Source: Methylococcaceae bacterium (GTDB lineage Bacteria > Pseudomonadota > Gammaproteobacteria > Methylococcales > Methylomonadaceae). Taken from it: 25,058 nt of DNA. Shown one piece after another: positions 1-8,301 of the stretch; the stretch's first letter is position 1; each line of letters begins with the position of its first letter. A program made the position numbers and the translations under genes. The DNA lies in the NCBI GenBank assembly GCA_030618325.1, contig JAUXDP010000009.1:1-25058 (forward strand), in the 5' to 3' direction. The notes below the pieces were generated by a model that was not told the origin of the DNA, ran no database searches, and worked only from the letters and a program-made list of their open reading frames with translations.

Positions 1-2
1 AA

Positions 3-887
3 ACTGTTGATACTTCTGATAGTTGGATTTTTGAGCGGACAGGCATAAAAAGCAGGCGCATTGCAGAAGAAAGTGAAACTGCTTCAAGTATGGCAGAGAT
101 TGCGGCCAGACAAGCCATCGATGCAGCCCAAATAGAACCCAGAGAAATTGATCTTATCATTGTTGCAACCGGTTCGCCTGATCGAGTTTATCCTAGTACC
201 GGGTGTTTACTTCAACATCGTTTGGGTGTGAAAAACTGTGTTGCTTTTGATGTTCAGGCTGCTTGTTCCGGTTCTATCTTTGCGCTGAGTATTGCTGATC
301 AATATATTAAGTCGGGTGCCGCAAAAAAAGTTTTGATCGTTGGTGCTGAAATTTGTTCACGATTTATAGATTGGACTGATCGTGGGACATGTATCCTTTT
401 TGGAGATGGTGCAGGAGCCGTGATATTAGAAAGTTCTGATCAGGCCGGCATCATGTCAACCCACATTCATTCTGATGGCCGATTTGAGGAATTGCTGTAT
501 TTACCAAATCCTCAAGGGCAAGACGGCTCTGAGGAAAAAGGCCATATCCAGATGCGTGGCAATGAGGTGTTTAAAGTTGCGGTAAATACCTTGGGCGACA
601 TTGTCGATGAAACTCTTGCCGCCAATAATTTAAATAAATCAGATATTGATTGGCTGGTGCCTCATCAGGCAAATACGCGTATTATTGCTGCGACTGCAAA
701 AAAACTTAAAATGTCTATGGATCAAGTAGTTTTAACACTACAAGACCAGGGCAATACCTCTTCAGCCTCTGTTTTGTTGGCATTCAATGAAGCCGTACGA
801 GACGGGCGAATTCAAAGAAACCATTTAGTGCTTTTAGAAGCGTTTGGTGCCGGGTTTACCTGGGGCTCTGCTTTAATAAGATATTGA
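3..887 (+). CDS. fabH: 3-oxoacyl-ACP synthase III (KAS III), 5'-truncated by window edge
   Basis: FabH starts fatty-acid synthesis by condensing acetyl-CoA with malonyl-ACP in the cytosol. The reading frame is open from base 3 and already reads the family signature TVDTSDSWIFERTGI, so about 25-30 N-terminal residues lie outside the window; the first internal ATG (90) is not the true start. The Cys-His-Asn triad is complete: Cys in AACSGS (codon 264-266), His in VPHQAN (663-665) and Asn in QGNTSS (753-755). The C-terminal GAGFTWGSALIRY is typical and complete. The stop codon overlaps the region where fabD begins, so fabH, fabD and fabG form one transcription unit. No anomaly was seen, and the identification is firm. 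Confidence 0.97.
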   Translation, partial: TVDTSDSWIFERTGIKSRRIAEESETASSMAEIAARQAIDAAQIEPREIDLIIVATGSPDRVYPSTGCLLQHRLGVKNCVAFDVQAACSGSIFALSIADQYIKSGAAKKVLIVGAEICSRFIDWTDRGTCILFGDGAGAVILESSDQAGIMSTHIHSDGRFEELLYLPNPQGQDGSEEKGHIQMRGNEVFKVAVNTLGDIVDETLAANNLNKSDIDWLVPHQANTRIIAATAKKLKMSMDQVVLTLQDQGNTSSASVLLAFNEAVRDGRIQRNHLVLLEAFGAGFTWGSALIRY

Positions 888-892
888 TAACC

Positions 893-1843
893 ATGGATAA
901 TAAAAATTATAATCTGGCTTTCGTTTTCCCAGGACAAGGTTCGCAATCAGTTGGGATGCTGGAAGAACTAGCTCAAACCTATTCCTCCGTTGAACAAACT
1001 TTTTCCAAGGCTTCAGAAATTTTGGATAAAGACTTGTGGCAATTAGTAACTAATGGACCAGTTGAAGATTTAAATCTAACTTATAATACTCAGCCTGCCA
1101 TGCTCGCTGCAGGCGTTGCAGTTTGGCAAGTCTGGTGTGAGCGTTCTAAGATAAGACCATCCTGGATGGCTGGACATAGCTTGGGTGAATATACGGCTTT
1201 AGTTTGTTCAGGAGCCATGGTATTTGAAGACGCTATAGCTCTAGTCGCTGAGCGAGGCACATTAATGCAAGAGGCTGTTCCTAATGGAGAAGGAGCAATG
1301 GCAGCGATTTTGGGACTAGATGAACCTCAGGTAGTAAAATTATGCGAGGAATCTGCAGAGGGGCAAGTTGTTTCACCTGTAAATTTTAATGCGCCTGGAC
1401 AAGTTGTCATTGCCGGACATGTTGCCGCCGTAGAGCGAGCTATGACTGCTGCAAAAGATGCGGGTGCGAAACGTGCCGTGAAGCTTCCAGTCAGTGCTCC
1501 ATCACATTGTTCCTTAATGGAGTCAGCTGCTACTAAATTAGCGGATCGGTTACAAAATATCAATATAGAAACGCCTGACGTCACTCTGATTCATAATGTT
1601 GATGTGGCGTCACATAGTGCGCCAGAAGTCATTCGCAACGCTTTAAAAGAACAGCTGTTTAAACCTGTACGTTGGGTAGATACCATTAGATTCATGCATG
1701 ACCAGGGTGTAAGTAAGTTTGTTGAATGTGGCCCTGGCAAAGTCCTTAAGGGTTTAAATAAACGCATCATTAAAGAGGCTGAGCATTTTACAGTCTATGA
1801 TCCTGATACCCTAAATAATGTTTTGGAGCAAATAAATGACTAA
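893..1843 (+). CDS. fabD: Malonyl-CoA:ACP transacylase
   Basis: FabD moves malonyl groups from CoA to acyl carrier protein to supply elongation units. From ATG 893 it is 316 residues, close to the E. coli length (309). The N-terminal FVFPGQGSQ (residues 10-18), nucleophile Ser96 in GHSLGEY and catalytic His205 in SAPSHCS are all visible, and ECGPGKVL is the usual C-terminal motif. A TTG at 884 in the same frame overlaps the fabH stop as TTGA and would add three residues. I prefer the ATG because the FabD N-terminus is normally very short before the GQGSQ strand, but no strong ribosome site settles it. The 3' end overlaps fabG by 8 bases, which suggests translational coupling. Confidence 0.96.
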   Translation: MDNKNYNLAFVFPGQGSQSVGMLEELAQTYSSVEQTFSKASEILDKDLWQLVTNGPVEDLNLTYNTQPAMLAAGVAVWQVWCERSKIRPSWMAGHSLGEYTALVCSGAMVFEDAIALVAERGTLMQEAVPNGEGAMAAILGLDEPQVVKLCEESAEGQVVSPVNFNAPGQVVIAGHVAAVERAMTAAKDAGAKRAVKLPVSAPSHCSLMESAATKLADRLQNINIETPDVTLIHNVDVASHSAPEVIRNALKEQLFKPVRWVDTIRFMHDQGVSKFVECGPGKVLKGLNKRIIKEAEHFTVYDPDTLNNVLEQIND

Positions 1844-2564
1844 ACAAGTTGCTTTAGTTACCGGTGCCAGTCGCGGTATTGGTCGAGCTATCGCCGAACG
1901 ATTGGCAAAAGATGGTTTTTTTGTTGTGGGGACGGCCACTTCAGATGTCGGCGCTGAGTCAATTTCTGAATTTTTGGGTGAAAATGGCAAAGGGATGAAA
2001 CTCAATGTAACTGACCCTGAGTCTGTTAGTCAGATAGTTAAATCTATTGCAGAAACAATGGAGCCCCCAACAGTATTGGTGAATAATGCGGGTATAACTA
2101 AAGATAATTTGCTGATGCGCATGAAAGATGATGAATGGGATGACATCATTAATACCAATCTGACATCCGTATTTAGACTATCTAAAGCGTTTTTACGTGG
2201 CATGATGAAGGCTAAAATCGGGCGTATTATTAATATTTCATCGGTTGTAGGTGCTACTGGTAATGCTGGGCAGGCAAATTATGCTGCGGCTAAAGCTGGA
2301 ATGGTCGGTTTTACCAAATCAATGGCCAAAGAAGTGGGTTCGCGCAATATCACCGTAAATACGGTAGCACCTGGGTTTATTGATACTGACATGACGCGTG
2401 ACTTGCCCGAACAAAGTAAGCAGGTTTTGTTGGATGCCATACCCCTTGCACGACTTGGAAATGTTGATGAAATAGCTCATGCAGTTTCTTTTTTAGCTTC
2501 TGAAGGTGCGGCATATATAACTGGTGAAACTTTACATGTCAATGGTGGCATGTTTATGGCTTAG
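1836..2564 (+). CDS. fabG: 3-oxoacyl-ACP reductase
   Basis: FabG is an NADPH-dependent short-chain dehydrogenase that reduces 3-oxoacyl-ACP to 3-hydroxyacyl-ACP. It is 242 residues, against 244 in E. coli. The nucleotide-binding motif TGASRGIG is at residues 9-16, NNAG follows at about 83-86, and the catalytic Ser136, Tyr149 and Lys153 have the canonical spacing (YxxxK in YAAAK). The C-terminal ITGETLHVNGGMFMA is characteristic. The ATG lies inside the end of fabD (8-base overlap). It is the last gene before a 311-base gap that carries the acpP promoter. Confidence 0.97.
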   Translation: MTKQVALVTGASRGIGRAIAERLAKDGFFVVGTATSDVGAESISEFLGENGKGMKLNVTDPESVSQIVKSIAETMEPPTVLVNNAGITKDNLLMRMKDDEWDDIINTNLTSVFRLSKAFLRGMMKAKIGRIINISSVVGATGNAGQANYAAAKAGMVGFTKSMAKEVGSRNITVNTVAPGFIDTDMTRDLPEQSKQVLLDAIPLARLGNVDEIAHAVSFLASEGAAYITGETLHVNGGMFMA

Positions 2565-2875
2565 TTTTCTGTAATTACTCAGCGCATTCATCTTTTGTCC
2601 CATTACGGCGCTATTTCTGCACTTGAATGATCACATATGTCTAATATGCCCACATTCTTCGTGCAAAAATGTCTTGTACTGGAACAAAATATAAACACAC
2701 TGAGCAGCAACAGTTTTCTATTTTATTTCTAATTGTGATATTTAATTAATTTCAAGTATAATTCGCCAACCGTTTGGAATATCCGATGGTTGATTTTTTA
2801 AACAAAACTATTATTTGAATTGCTGTTTGCATTTTGTATAACTTCTTGGCAAGCATTAATTGAGGACAGAAAATT
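2565..2875 (+). other. fabG-acpP intergenic region
   Basis: These 311 bases contain no convincing small reading frame. The first part (about 2565-2700) has only a weak, long-looped GC inverted repeat (AGCGC at 2581-2585 and GCGCT at 2608-2612) without a T-run, so I do not call a terminator. The second half is AT-rich and holds the acpP promoter and leader, ending in a GAGGA ribosome site at 2862-2866. Confidence 0.7.
2733..2762 (+). promoter_or_regulatory. Predicted sigma-70 promoter of acpP
   Basis: A TATAAT box at 2757-2762 perfectly matches the -10 consensus. It is preceded by TTGTGA at 2733-2738 (4 of 6 bases of TTGACA) with an 18-base spacer. It would start a transcript near 2769, giving an acpP leader of about 107 bases. 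A separate strong acpP promoter fits the large amount of carrier protein cells need compared with the upstream enzymes. This is a match by eye, not by experiment. Confidence 0.65.
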
Positions 2876-3106
2876 ATGAGTAACGTTGAAGAACGTGTAA
2901 AAAAAATTGTTGCTGAGCAACTGGGTGTAAAAGACGATATAACCAATGAAGCCTCTTTTGTAGACGATCTGGGCGCTGATTCCCTGGATACCGTTGAGCT
3001 GGTAATGGCGCTAGAAGAAGAATTCGAATGTGAAATTCCAGATGATGAAGCCGAAAAAATAACAACAGTACAGCAAGCTATCGATTACGTGACAAAAAAC
3101 GCGTAA
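2876..3106 (+). CDS. acpP: Acyl carrier protein
   Basis: This 76-residue acidic helical protein carries growing acyl chains as thioesters on 4'-phosphopantetheine. The attachment site is Ser36 in GADSLDTVEL, exactly as in E. coli AcpP. The size, helix-II motif and acidic composition (EEEFECEIPDDEAEKI) are diagnostic. GAGGA lies nine bases before the ATG, a strong ribosome site. It sits between fabG and fabF, with its own promoter upstream and a hairpin downstream, so it is probably transcribed both alone and as part of the cluster. Confidence 0.98.
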   Translation: MSNVEERVKKIVAEQLGVKDDITNEASFVDDLGADSLDTVELVMALEEEFECEIPDDEAEKITTVQQAIDYVTKNA

Positions 3107-3116
3107 CTCCCTTTCT

Positions 3117-3144
3117 TAGTGGATGGGCCAAGGTTCATCCACTA
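3117..3144 (+). terminator. Hairpin between acpP and fabF (terminator or attenuator)
   Basis: A perfect 9-bp inverted repeat, TAGTGGATG (3117-3125) and CATCCACTA (3136-3144), encloses a 10-base loop and starts 11 bases after the acpP stop codon. The sequence after it is T-rich (TGTCTATTCTTATTTG) but has no clean T-run, so termination is probably partial. Partial termination or 3'-end protection here would favour acpP mRNA over fabF mRNA. The structure is seen directly; the role is inferred. Confidence 0.55.
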
Positions 3145-3178
3145 TGTCTATTCTTATTTGATTTAAAAGGCATACCAC

Positions 3179-4423
3179 TTGAATACACGTCGAGTTGTCA
3201 TAACTGGATTGGGCGCAGTTACGCCTTTAGCAAATACTGTATCCGAAACCTGGGATGGTATTATTAATGGAAAAAGTGGTATAAGTGCCATTGATTCATT
3301 TGATATTTCACCGTTTGCCAGTCGATTTGGTGGGGTTATTAGGGGTTTAGATATAACAGAATATATCCCAGCCAAAGATGCTAAGCGGATGGATGGTTTT
3401 ATCCATTACGGCATTACTGCTGGTTGTCAGGCAATCGAAGACTCAGGTTTAGAAGTTACAGACGAAAATGCTGAGCGAATAGGTGTTGCTATAGGGGCGG
3501 GTATTGGTGGCATTACGGGTATTGAAGAATGCTATGCGACCTATGAAAAAGGTGGGCCCAGGCGGATTTCTCCATTTTTCGTGCCCGGGAATATAATCAA
3601 TATGATCTCCGGTAACCTTTCAATCAAATATGGTTTAAAAGGTCCTAACTTCGCAATTGTTACTGCGTGTACCACGGGTACGCACAATATAGGTGATGCC
3701 TTCAGGATCATTAAATACGGTGATGCGGATGTTATGGTTGCTGGTGGTGCTGAACGTTGCACGACTTCTCCAACTGCCATGGGAGGATTTGCCTCCGCTA
3801 AAGCCCTATCCCGCCAAAATGATAACCCTCAAACTGCAAGCCGACCTTGGGATATCGATCGGGATGGATTTGTACTGAGCGATGGAGCAGGTGTTATTGT
3901 AGTCGAAGAATTAGAGCATGCCAAAACACGTGGAGCCAAAATTTATGCTGAAATAGTGGGTTATGGTATGAGTGGCGATGCCTATCATATGACTGCCCCT
4001 TCCGAAGGTGGGGAAGGAGCCGCCCGTTGTATGAAAAATGCTTTACGCGATGCTGGCTTAAACCCTGATCAGGTGGATTATATCAACGCCCATGGTACTT
4101 CAACTCCTGCCGGTGATATTTGCGAAACACAAGCTATGAAAACCGCGCTAGGCGACCATGCTTATAAAGTTGCCATAAGTTCAACAAAATCTATGATTGG
4201 ACATCTATTAGGAGCGGCAGGAGGCGTTGAAGCTATCTTTTCCGCACTAGCAATTAAACACCAAATTGCCCCACCTACTATCAACCTGGATAATCAAGAT
4301 TCGGCCTGTGACCTGGATTTTGTACCACATACGGCCAGGAATATGAAAATTGATGTGGCCATGTCTAACTCATTTGGTTTTGGTGGGACTAATGGTACGC
4401 TGATATTTAAGCGCTATTCATAG
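3179..4423 (+). CDS. fabF: 3-oxoacyl-ACP synthase II (KAS II), TTG start
   Basis: FabF elongates acyl-ACP with malonyl-ACP. It is 414 residues, against 413 in E. coli. The nucleophile Cys164 in VTACTTGTHN and the active-site histidines His305 (INAHGTSTPAGD) and His342 (SMIGHLLGAAG) are present, with Lys337 (SSTKS). The start is TTG: an in-frame TAA lies only 13 bases upstream (3164-3166), the protein already begins with the family N-terminus NTRRVVITGLG, and AAAGG (3166-3170) is spaced correctly. No ATG could serve without deleting the first beta strand. Confidence 0.97.
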   Translation: MNTRRVVITGLGAVTPLANTVSETWDGIINGKSGISAIDSFDISPFASRFGGVIRGLDITEYIPAKDAKRMDGFIHYGITAGCQAIEDSGLEVTDENAERIGVAIGAGIGGITGIEECYATYEKGGPRRISPFFVPGNIINMISGNLSIKYGLKGPNFAIVTACTTGTHNIGDAFRIIKYGDADVMVAGGAERCTTSPTAMGGFASAKALSRQNDNPQTASRPWDIDRDGFVLSDGAGVIVVEELEHAKTRGAKIYAEIVGYGMSGDAYHMTAPSEGGEGAARCMKNALRDAGLNPDQVDYINAHGTSTPAGDICETQAMKTALGDHAYKVAISSTKSMIGHLLGAAGGVEAIFSALAIKHQIAPPTINLDNQDSACDLDFVPHTARNMKIDVAMSNSFGFGGTNGTLIFKRYS

Positions 4424-4444
4424 ATATTAAGCCATTGTTAACCC

Positions 4445-5272
4445 ATGATCTTAATCAATGGCGAAGAGAAACCCTGTCTTGATTTTTCTGACCGAGGTCT
4501 CCAGTATGGAGATGGACTATTTGAAACTATTGAAGTTAAAAATGGCCAGGCCGTATTTTTAAACCAGCACCTCGACCGTTTAAGTGCAGGCTGCCAGAAA
4601 TTACTGATCCCTTTCAGCAATATTTCTGATCTAAAAAATGAAATCGAAACAGTTATCTCTAATCAAGAGCGTGCTGTTTTAAAAGTATTAATAACACGCG
4701 GGGTAGGTGGGAGAGGCTATCAGCAGCCGGAATTCATTAAACCCACCAGAATAGTTACTCTTCATCCTTTTCCGCAATACCCAGATTCATTCAAAACCCA
4801 AGGGGTTAAGGTTAGATTTTGCCATTCCCGATTGGGGTTAAACCCAAATCTAGCCAGAATCAAACATTTAAATCGCCTGGAGCAAGTGATGGCTCGCTCT
4901 GAATGGCAAGGGGCAGACTTTCAGGAAGGGTTAATGCTCGATATCAATGATAATGTTGTTGAAGGGACAATGAGCAATCTTTTTCTAGTAAAAAACAGTT
5001 GCTTGTATACCGCAAAATTAGATCAATGCGGAATATTGGGTATTATAAGGGAAATTGTTTTTCTAGCTGCGGCAGACTTACAGATAAAAATAGTTGAAAA
5101 CAGACTGCAGACACAACAATGCTATGAGGCTGATGAATTGTTCCTGACCAATTCCATTATTGGATTATGGCCTATCAAGCAACTTCAGCAGCAAGTGTGT
5201 AAAATTGGCCCCATCACACAGAGAATTATGCAGTGGTTCGAACAATATAAAAACCGGGATTTATGTCATTAG
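4445..5272 (+). CDS. pabC: Aminodeoxychorismate lyase
   Basis: PabC is a PLP-dependent fold-type IV enzyme that splits 4-amino-4-deoxychorismate into p-aminobenzoate and pyruvate for folate synthesis. It has 275 residues. The N-terminal SDRGLQYGDGLFETI (residues 15-29) is the class IV signature, the PLP lysine is Lys140 in LARIKHLNR, and EGTMSNLFLV plus ELFLTNSIIGLWPI are typical phosphate-binding and C-terminal segments. It follows fabF by 21 bases and overlaps mltG by 10 bases, the same neighbourhood as in E. coli. A branched-chain or D-amino acid transaminase is the main alternative, but the context and the LTNS motif favour PabC. Confidence 0.93.
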   Translation: MILINGEEKPCLDFSDRGLQYGDGLFETIEVKNGQAVFLNQHLDRLSAGCQKLLIPFSNISDLKNEIETVISNQERAVLKVLITRGVGGRGYQQPEFIKPTRIVTLHPFPQYPDSFKTQGVKVRFCHSRLGLNPNLARIKHLNRLEQVMARSEWQGADFQEGLMLDINDNVVEGTMSNLFLVKNSCLYTAKLDQCGILGIIREIVFLAAADLQIKIVENRLQTQQCYEADELFLTNSIIGLWPIKQLQQQVCKIGPITQRIMQWFEQYKNRDLCH

Positions 5273-6267
5273 TCACAAAGTTATTAGGGATATTCATATT
5301 GCTTCTTAGTATAGGAGTCAGCTGGGCATGGATGAGCTATCAAAATTCTTTAAAAACTCCGGTTATTTTTGGGCAAATGATTTTGTTTGAAATCGAGAAG
5401 GGTAATAACTTTAACCAAATTACCGAGAAATTAGTCAAATATGATGTAAAGATAAACCCTATATGGTTTAAATTGCTTGCTTATCAAAAAGATCTAACCC
5501 ATAAGCTTAAAGCGGGCGAATATCATTTAAATCCTGGTCTAACTTCTTCTGAATTACTCACAGTTTTGGTTTCCGGCAAAGCGATACAATATTCAATCAC
5601 TTTTCCAGAGGGTTGGACTTTTAAACAAATTCGTAAGCGAATAAAACAAAACTCCAAAATCAAGCAAACACTTGATAAATTAGATGGTATTGCTGTATTG
5701 GCAAAATTGGATAGCAAAGAAAAACACCCAGAGGGGTTGTTTTTTCCAGACACGTATCATTTTGATAAACATGCCACCGACATCTCGTTGTTGCAACGTG
5801 CGTATAACAAAATGCAGCAAACACTTCACAAAGAATGGCAATCGAAGGCATCGGATATTCCTCTGAAAACACCTTATGAAGCGTTAATATTAGCTTCGAT
5901 AGTAGAAAAAGAAACGGGGAAAGCATCAGAACGACAGCAAATTGCTGGTGTTTTTACCAGAAGACTACGCAAAGGTATGTTGTTACAAACTGATCCAACT
6001 GTGATATATGGAATGGGTGATGAGTATAAAGGTGATATTCGCTATAAAGATCTAAGAAAACCTACGCCCTATAATACTTATGTCCTTAAGGGTTTGCCAC
6101 CGACCCCTATAGCCATGCCTGGAAAAGAAGCTATCCATGCGGCGCTGCATCCGGCAAAGGGCAACAGTATCTATTTTGTCTCACGCGGAAATGGTTCTCA
6201 TGTGTTTTCTGCTACGCTCAGAGACCACAACAATGCCGTCAACCTTTTTCAAAGGAAGGGTAATTGA
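5263..6267 (+). CDS. mltG: Endolytic murein transglycosylase
   Basis: MltG (YceG) is an inner-membrane lytic transglycosylase thought to release nascent glycan strands from the membrane and so set glycan length. It is 334 residues, with one N-terminal membrane segment (about 6-24) and a short cytoplasmic start. A LysM-like domain follows (about 35-105), then the YceG catalytic domain. The predicted catalytic Glu215 lies in ASIVEKETG, and LQTDPTVIYG, PTPYNTY and PPTPIAMPG are family motifs. It overlaps pabC by 10 bases and tmk by 4 bases. Confidence 0.95.
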   Translation: MSLVTKLLGIFILLLSIGVSWAWMSYQNSLKTPVIFGQMILFEIEKGNNFNQITEKLVKYDVKINPIWFKLLAYQKDLTHKLKAGEYHLNPGLTSSELLTVLVSGKAIQYSITFPEGWTFKQIRKRIKQNSKIKQTLDKLDGIAVLAKLDSKEKHPEGLFFPDTYHFDKHATDISLLQRAYNKMQQTLHKEWQSKASDIPLKTPYEALILASIVEKETGKASERQQIAGVFTRRLRKGMLLQTDPTVIYGMGDEYKGDIRYKDLRKPTPYNTYVLKGLPPTPIAMPGKEAIHAALHPAKGNSIYFVSRGNGSHVFSATLRDHNNAVNLFQRKGN

Positions 6268-6887
6268 CTTCAGGCAAATTTATTACCCTGGAAGGTGGTG
6301 AAGGGGTTGGAAAATCAACAAATATTCAATTTGTTAAAGAATATTTAAAAGCACAAAATATACCCGTTGTTTTAACCAGAGAACCGGGGGGCACGCCCGT
6401 TGCAGAAGCGATACGGGAATTACTATTAGAAAAACATAGTGAACCTTTTTCAGTGCAAAGTGAACTATTATTGATGTTTGCCGCTCGCGCACAACATCTA
6501 TCTCAAGTCATCCAGCCCAATTTAAAAAAAGGAACTTGGGTGTTATGTGATCGATTTACCGATGCGACCTATGCTTATCAAGGAGGCGGCCGAAAACTGG
6601 ACAACAATACGATTGCTTGGCTAGAAAATTTAGTACAAGGCGATTTTCGTCCAGATTTAACCTTATTGCTGGATACCCCCATAGAAATAGGCCTTAGTCG
6701 TGCAAAAGCAAGAAATACTCTAGATCGATTCGAATCAGAGCAAGTAGTTTTTTTTGAAGCGGTCAGATCAGTCTACCTAGCTCGAGCTCGACAATTTCCA
6801 GAGCGAATTAAAATTATTAAAGCCGATCAGCCCCTGGCTAATGTACAAAAGGATATAGTTGAGATCCTAAAACAGGTTGTAGACTGA
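6264..6887 (+). CDS. tmk: Thymidylate kinase, TTG start
   Basis: Tmk phosphorylates dTMP to dTDP. It has 207 residues. The P-loop GGEGVGKST is at residues 11-19, the DR(F) motif is in CDRFTDATYAYQGGGR, and the basic LID segment is in KARNTLDRFE, which suggests the bacterial LID-arginine type. The start must be TTG 6264: TAA (6261-6263) precedes it directly in frame and the P-loop is only ten residues in. A strong ribosome site (GGAAGGG, 6254-6260) supports it. The TTG overlaps the mltG stop as TTGA. The 3' end shares one base with holB. Confidence 0.96.
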   Translation: MTSGKFITLEGGEGVGKSTNIQFVKEYLKAQNIPVVLTREPGGTPVAEAIRELLLEKHSEPFSVQSELLLMFAARAQHLSQVIQPNLKKGTWVLCDRFTDATYAYQGGGRKLDNNTIAWLENLVQGDFRPDLTLLLDTPIEIGLSRAKARNTLDRFESEQVVFFEAVRSVYLARARQFPERIKIIKADQPLANVQKDIVEILKQVVD

Positions 6888-7885
6888 TGCATAATGATGG
6901 GGAACTATTTCCCTGGTTAGAATCTTCCTGGTCACAGCTTGAAGCATATATAAAGAATGACCGCATCCCTCAAGCCTTAATGGTCACAGGAAAAAAAGGG
7001 CTCGGCAAGCAGCAACTGGTCCATCAATTTGCAAAATCTCTACTTTGCCAACAAGTAACATCGGAATGTCAGGCATGTGGCCAGTGCCAAAGCTGTAAAC
7101 TACTAATTGCACAGACCCATCCTGATTTATGTGTTGTTCAACCCGATGAGCCAGGAAAAAATATCACTATCAATCAAATTCGTAAGCTAATCAGCTTTTT
7201 AAGTTTGACATCCCAGTATGGTACACATCGCCTGATTATTATCCATGATGCAGAGCAGATGAATAATGCAGCCGCTAATAGTTTCCTTAAGTGTCTTGAG
7301 GAACCCACAGAACGCACCACCATTATACTTGTCAGCGATAATCCCCATACTCTCCCTGCAACTGTGATTAGTCGTTGCCAAAAGCTGAAAATAAATTCTC
7401 CGAAACGTGAGCACGGGAAGTCCTGGTTGCAGCAACAACATCTTTCAGGCGACAGTGATCTTGATACCCTGCTCAGCCTGTCCCAAGGAGCCCCACTTCT
7501 AGCTCAACAGTATGCTAATGAGCAGATTCTGACATTAAGAAAATCTTGTTTTACTGCCTGGCTGGATATTGCAGAAAGCCGAGTTAACCCAGTTAGTATT
7601 GCCGAACAATGGTTGCAACTGTCTGATTCGATGCTGTTATTTTGGCTGACAACCTGGGTTACGGATACTATTAAATGCTACTTCCATAATAATCCTGTGG
7701 ATTGCTATAATCCAGACTTCACACATCACTTGCAAGAATTGGCGCAACGACTAGAATTAAAGAGACTCTTTAAATATTATGATCTGCTGTTAAGACAAAA
7801 ACACAATCTGTCTACACAGTTGAATAAACAACTAATTTTTGAAGAAATACTGATTAATTGGTCGCAAATAACCCGCATGAAATAA
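6887..7885 (+). CDS. holB: DNA polymerase III subunit delta prime
   Basis: Delta prime is the rigid stator subunit of the sliding-clamp loader. It is 332 residues. The AAA+ N-terminal domain shows a degenerate P-loop, GKKGLGKQQ (about 35-43, no Ser/Thr after Lys), as expected for a subunit that does not hydrolyse ATP. A zinc module lies in residues 54-70 (Cys54, 61, 64, 67, 70; four would ligate zinc). The arginine-bearing SRC motif is in VISRCQKL. It starts on the last base of the tmk stop (TGATG) and ends two bases before pilZ. Confidence 0.95.
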   Translation: MHNDGELFPWLESSWSQLEAYIKNDRIPQALMVTGKKGLGKQQLVHQFAKSLLCQQVTSECQACGQCQSCKLLIAQTHPDLCVVQPDEPGKNITINQIRKLISFLSLTSQYGTHRLIIIHDAEQMNNAAANSFLKCLEEPTERTTIILVSDNPHTLPATVISRCQKLKINSPKREHGKSWLQQQHLSGDSDLDTLLSLSQGAPLLAQQYANEQILTLRKSCFTAWLDIAESRVNPVSIAEQWLQLSDSMLLFWLTTWVTDTIKCYFHNNPVDCYNPDFTHHLQELAQRLELKRLFKYYDLLLRQKHNLSTQLNKQLIFEEILINWSQITRMK

Positions 7886-7887
7886 TT

Positions 7888-8238
7888 ATGGCAGAAGCTC
7901 CAGCAAGACAAGGTATCTTGTCACTTTCGATAAAAGATAAAAATGCATTACATGCCGCCTACATGGCTTTTGTAGTTAATGGCGGATTGTTCATACCGAC
8001 CAACCGTGACTATGAAATGGGCGAAGAGGTATTTATGCTGTTGAGTTTAATGGAAGAAACTGAAAGAATACCCATTGCTGGTAAAATTATCTGGAAAACC
8101 CCTGCTGGTTGTGAAGGTTATCGAGCAACAGGCATAGGCGTTCAATTTAGTGACCAGGATGGTGGAACGGCAAGAAGTAAAATTGAAACTTATCTGGCCG
8201 GTTCCCTTGAGTCATCGCGCTCGACTCATACTATGTAA
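7888..8238 (+). CDS. pilZ: PilZ domain type IV pilus assembly protein
   Basis: This 116-residue cytosolic protein matches the founding PilZ of type IV pilus assembly, which acts with PilB/FimX-type partners in pseudomonads and xanthomonads. The NGGLFIPT segment (about 31-38) and TGIGVQFSD near the C-terminus are family features. The c-di-GMP-binding RxxxR motif that precedes the barrel in other PilZ domains is absent, as is usual for this subgroup, so it probably does not bind c-di-GMP. I chose ATG 7888, two bases after the holB stop, over an in-frame TTG at 7858 inside holB. The holB-pilZ-ycfH order is that of Pseudomonas. Confidence 0.9.
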   Translation: MAEAPARQGILSLSIKDKNALHAAYMAFVVNGGLFIPTNRDYEMGEEVFMLLSLMEETERIPIAGKIIWKTPAGCEGYRATGIGVQFSDQDGGTARSKIETYLAGSLESSRSTHTM

Positions 8239-8242
8239 TAAT

Positions 8243-8281
8243 ACATCACCACAACAGGTTCTAAGAGCACATTGGTGATGT
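8243..8281 (+). repeat. Inverted repeat between pilZ and ycfH
   Basis: A perfect 9-bp inverted repeat, ACATCACCA (8243-8251) and TGGTGATGT (8273-8281), flanks a 21-base loop, with one more possible G-U pair outside. It has no T-run after it, so it is not a clear terminator. It fills most of the pilZ-ycfH gap and ends 20 bases before the ycfH ATG, a region with no evident ribosome site. An mRNA structure or a protein-binding site are both possible. Confidence 0.5.
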
Positions 8282-8301
8282 GGAAACACTATAACTAAAT
8301 A

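Noticed and set aside
2581..2612. A possible terminator after fabG
   Set aside because: The stem is only five base pairs with a loop of about 22 bases and no following T-run.
6987..7012. Degenerate Walker A in HolB, first thought to be a damaged clamp loader
   Set aside because: A defective ATP site is normal for delta prime, which is a non-hydrolysing stator subunit; the zinc cysteines and SRC motif are intact.
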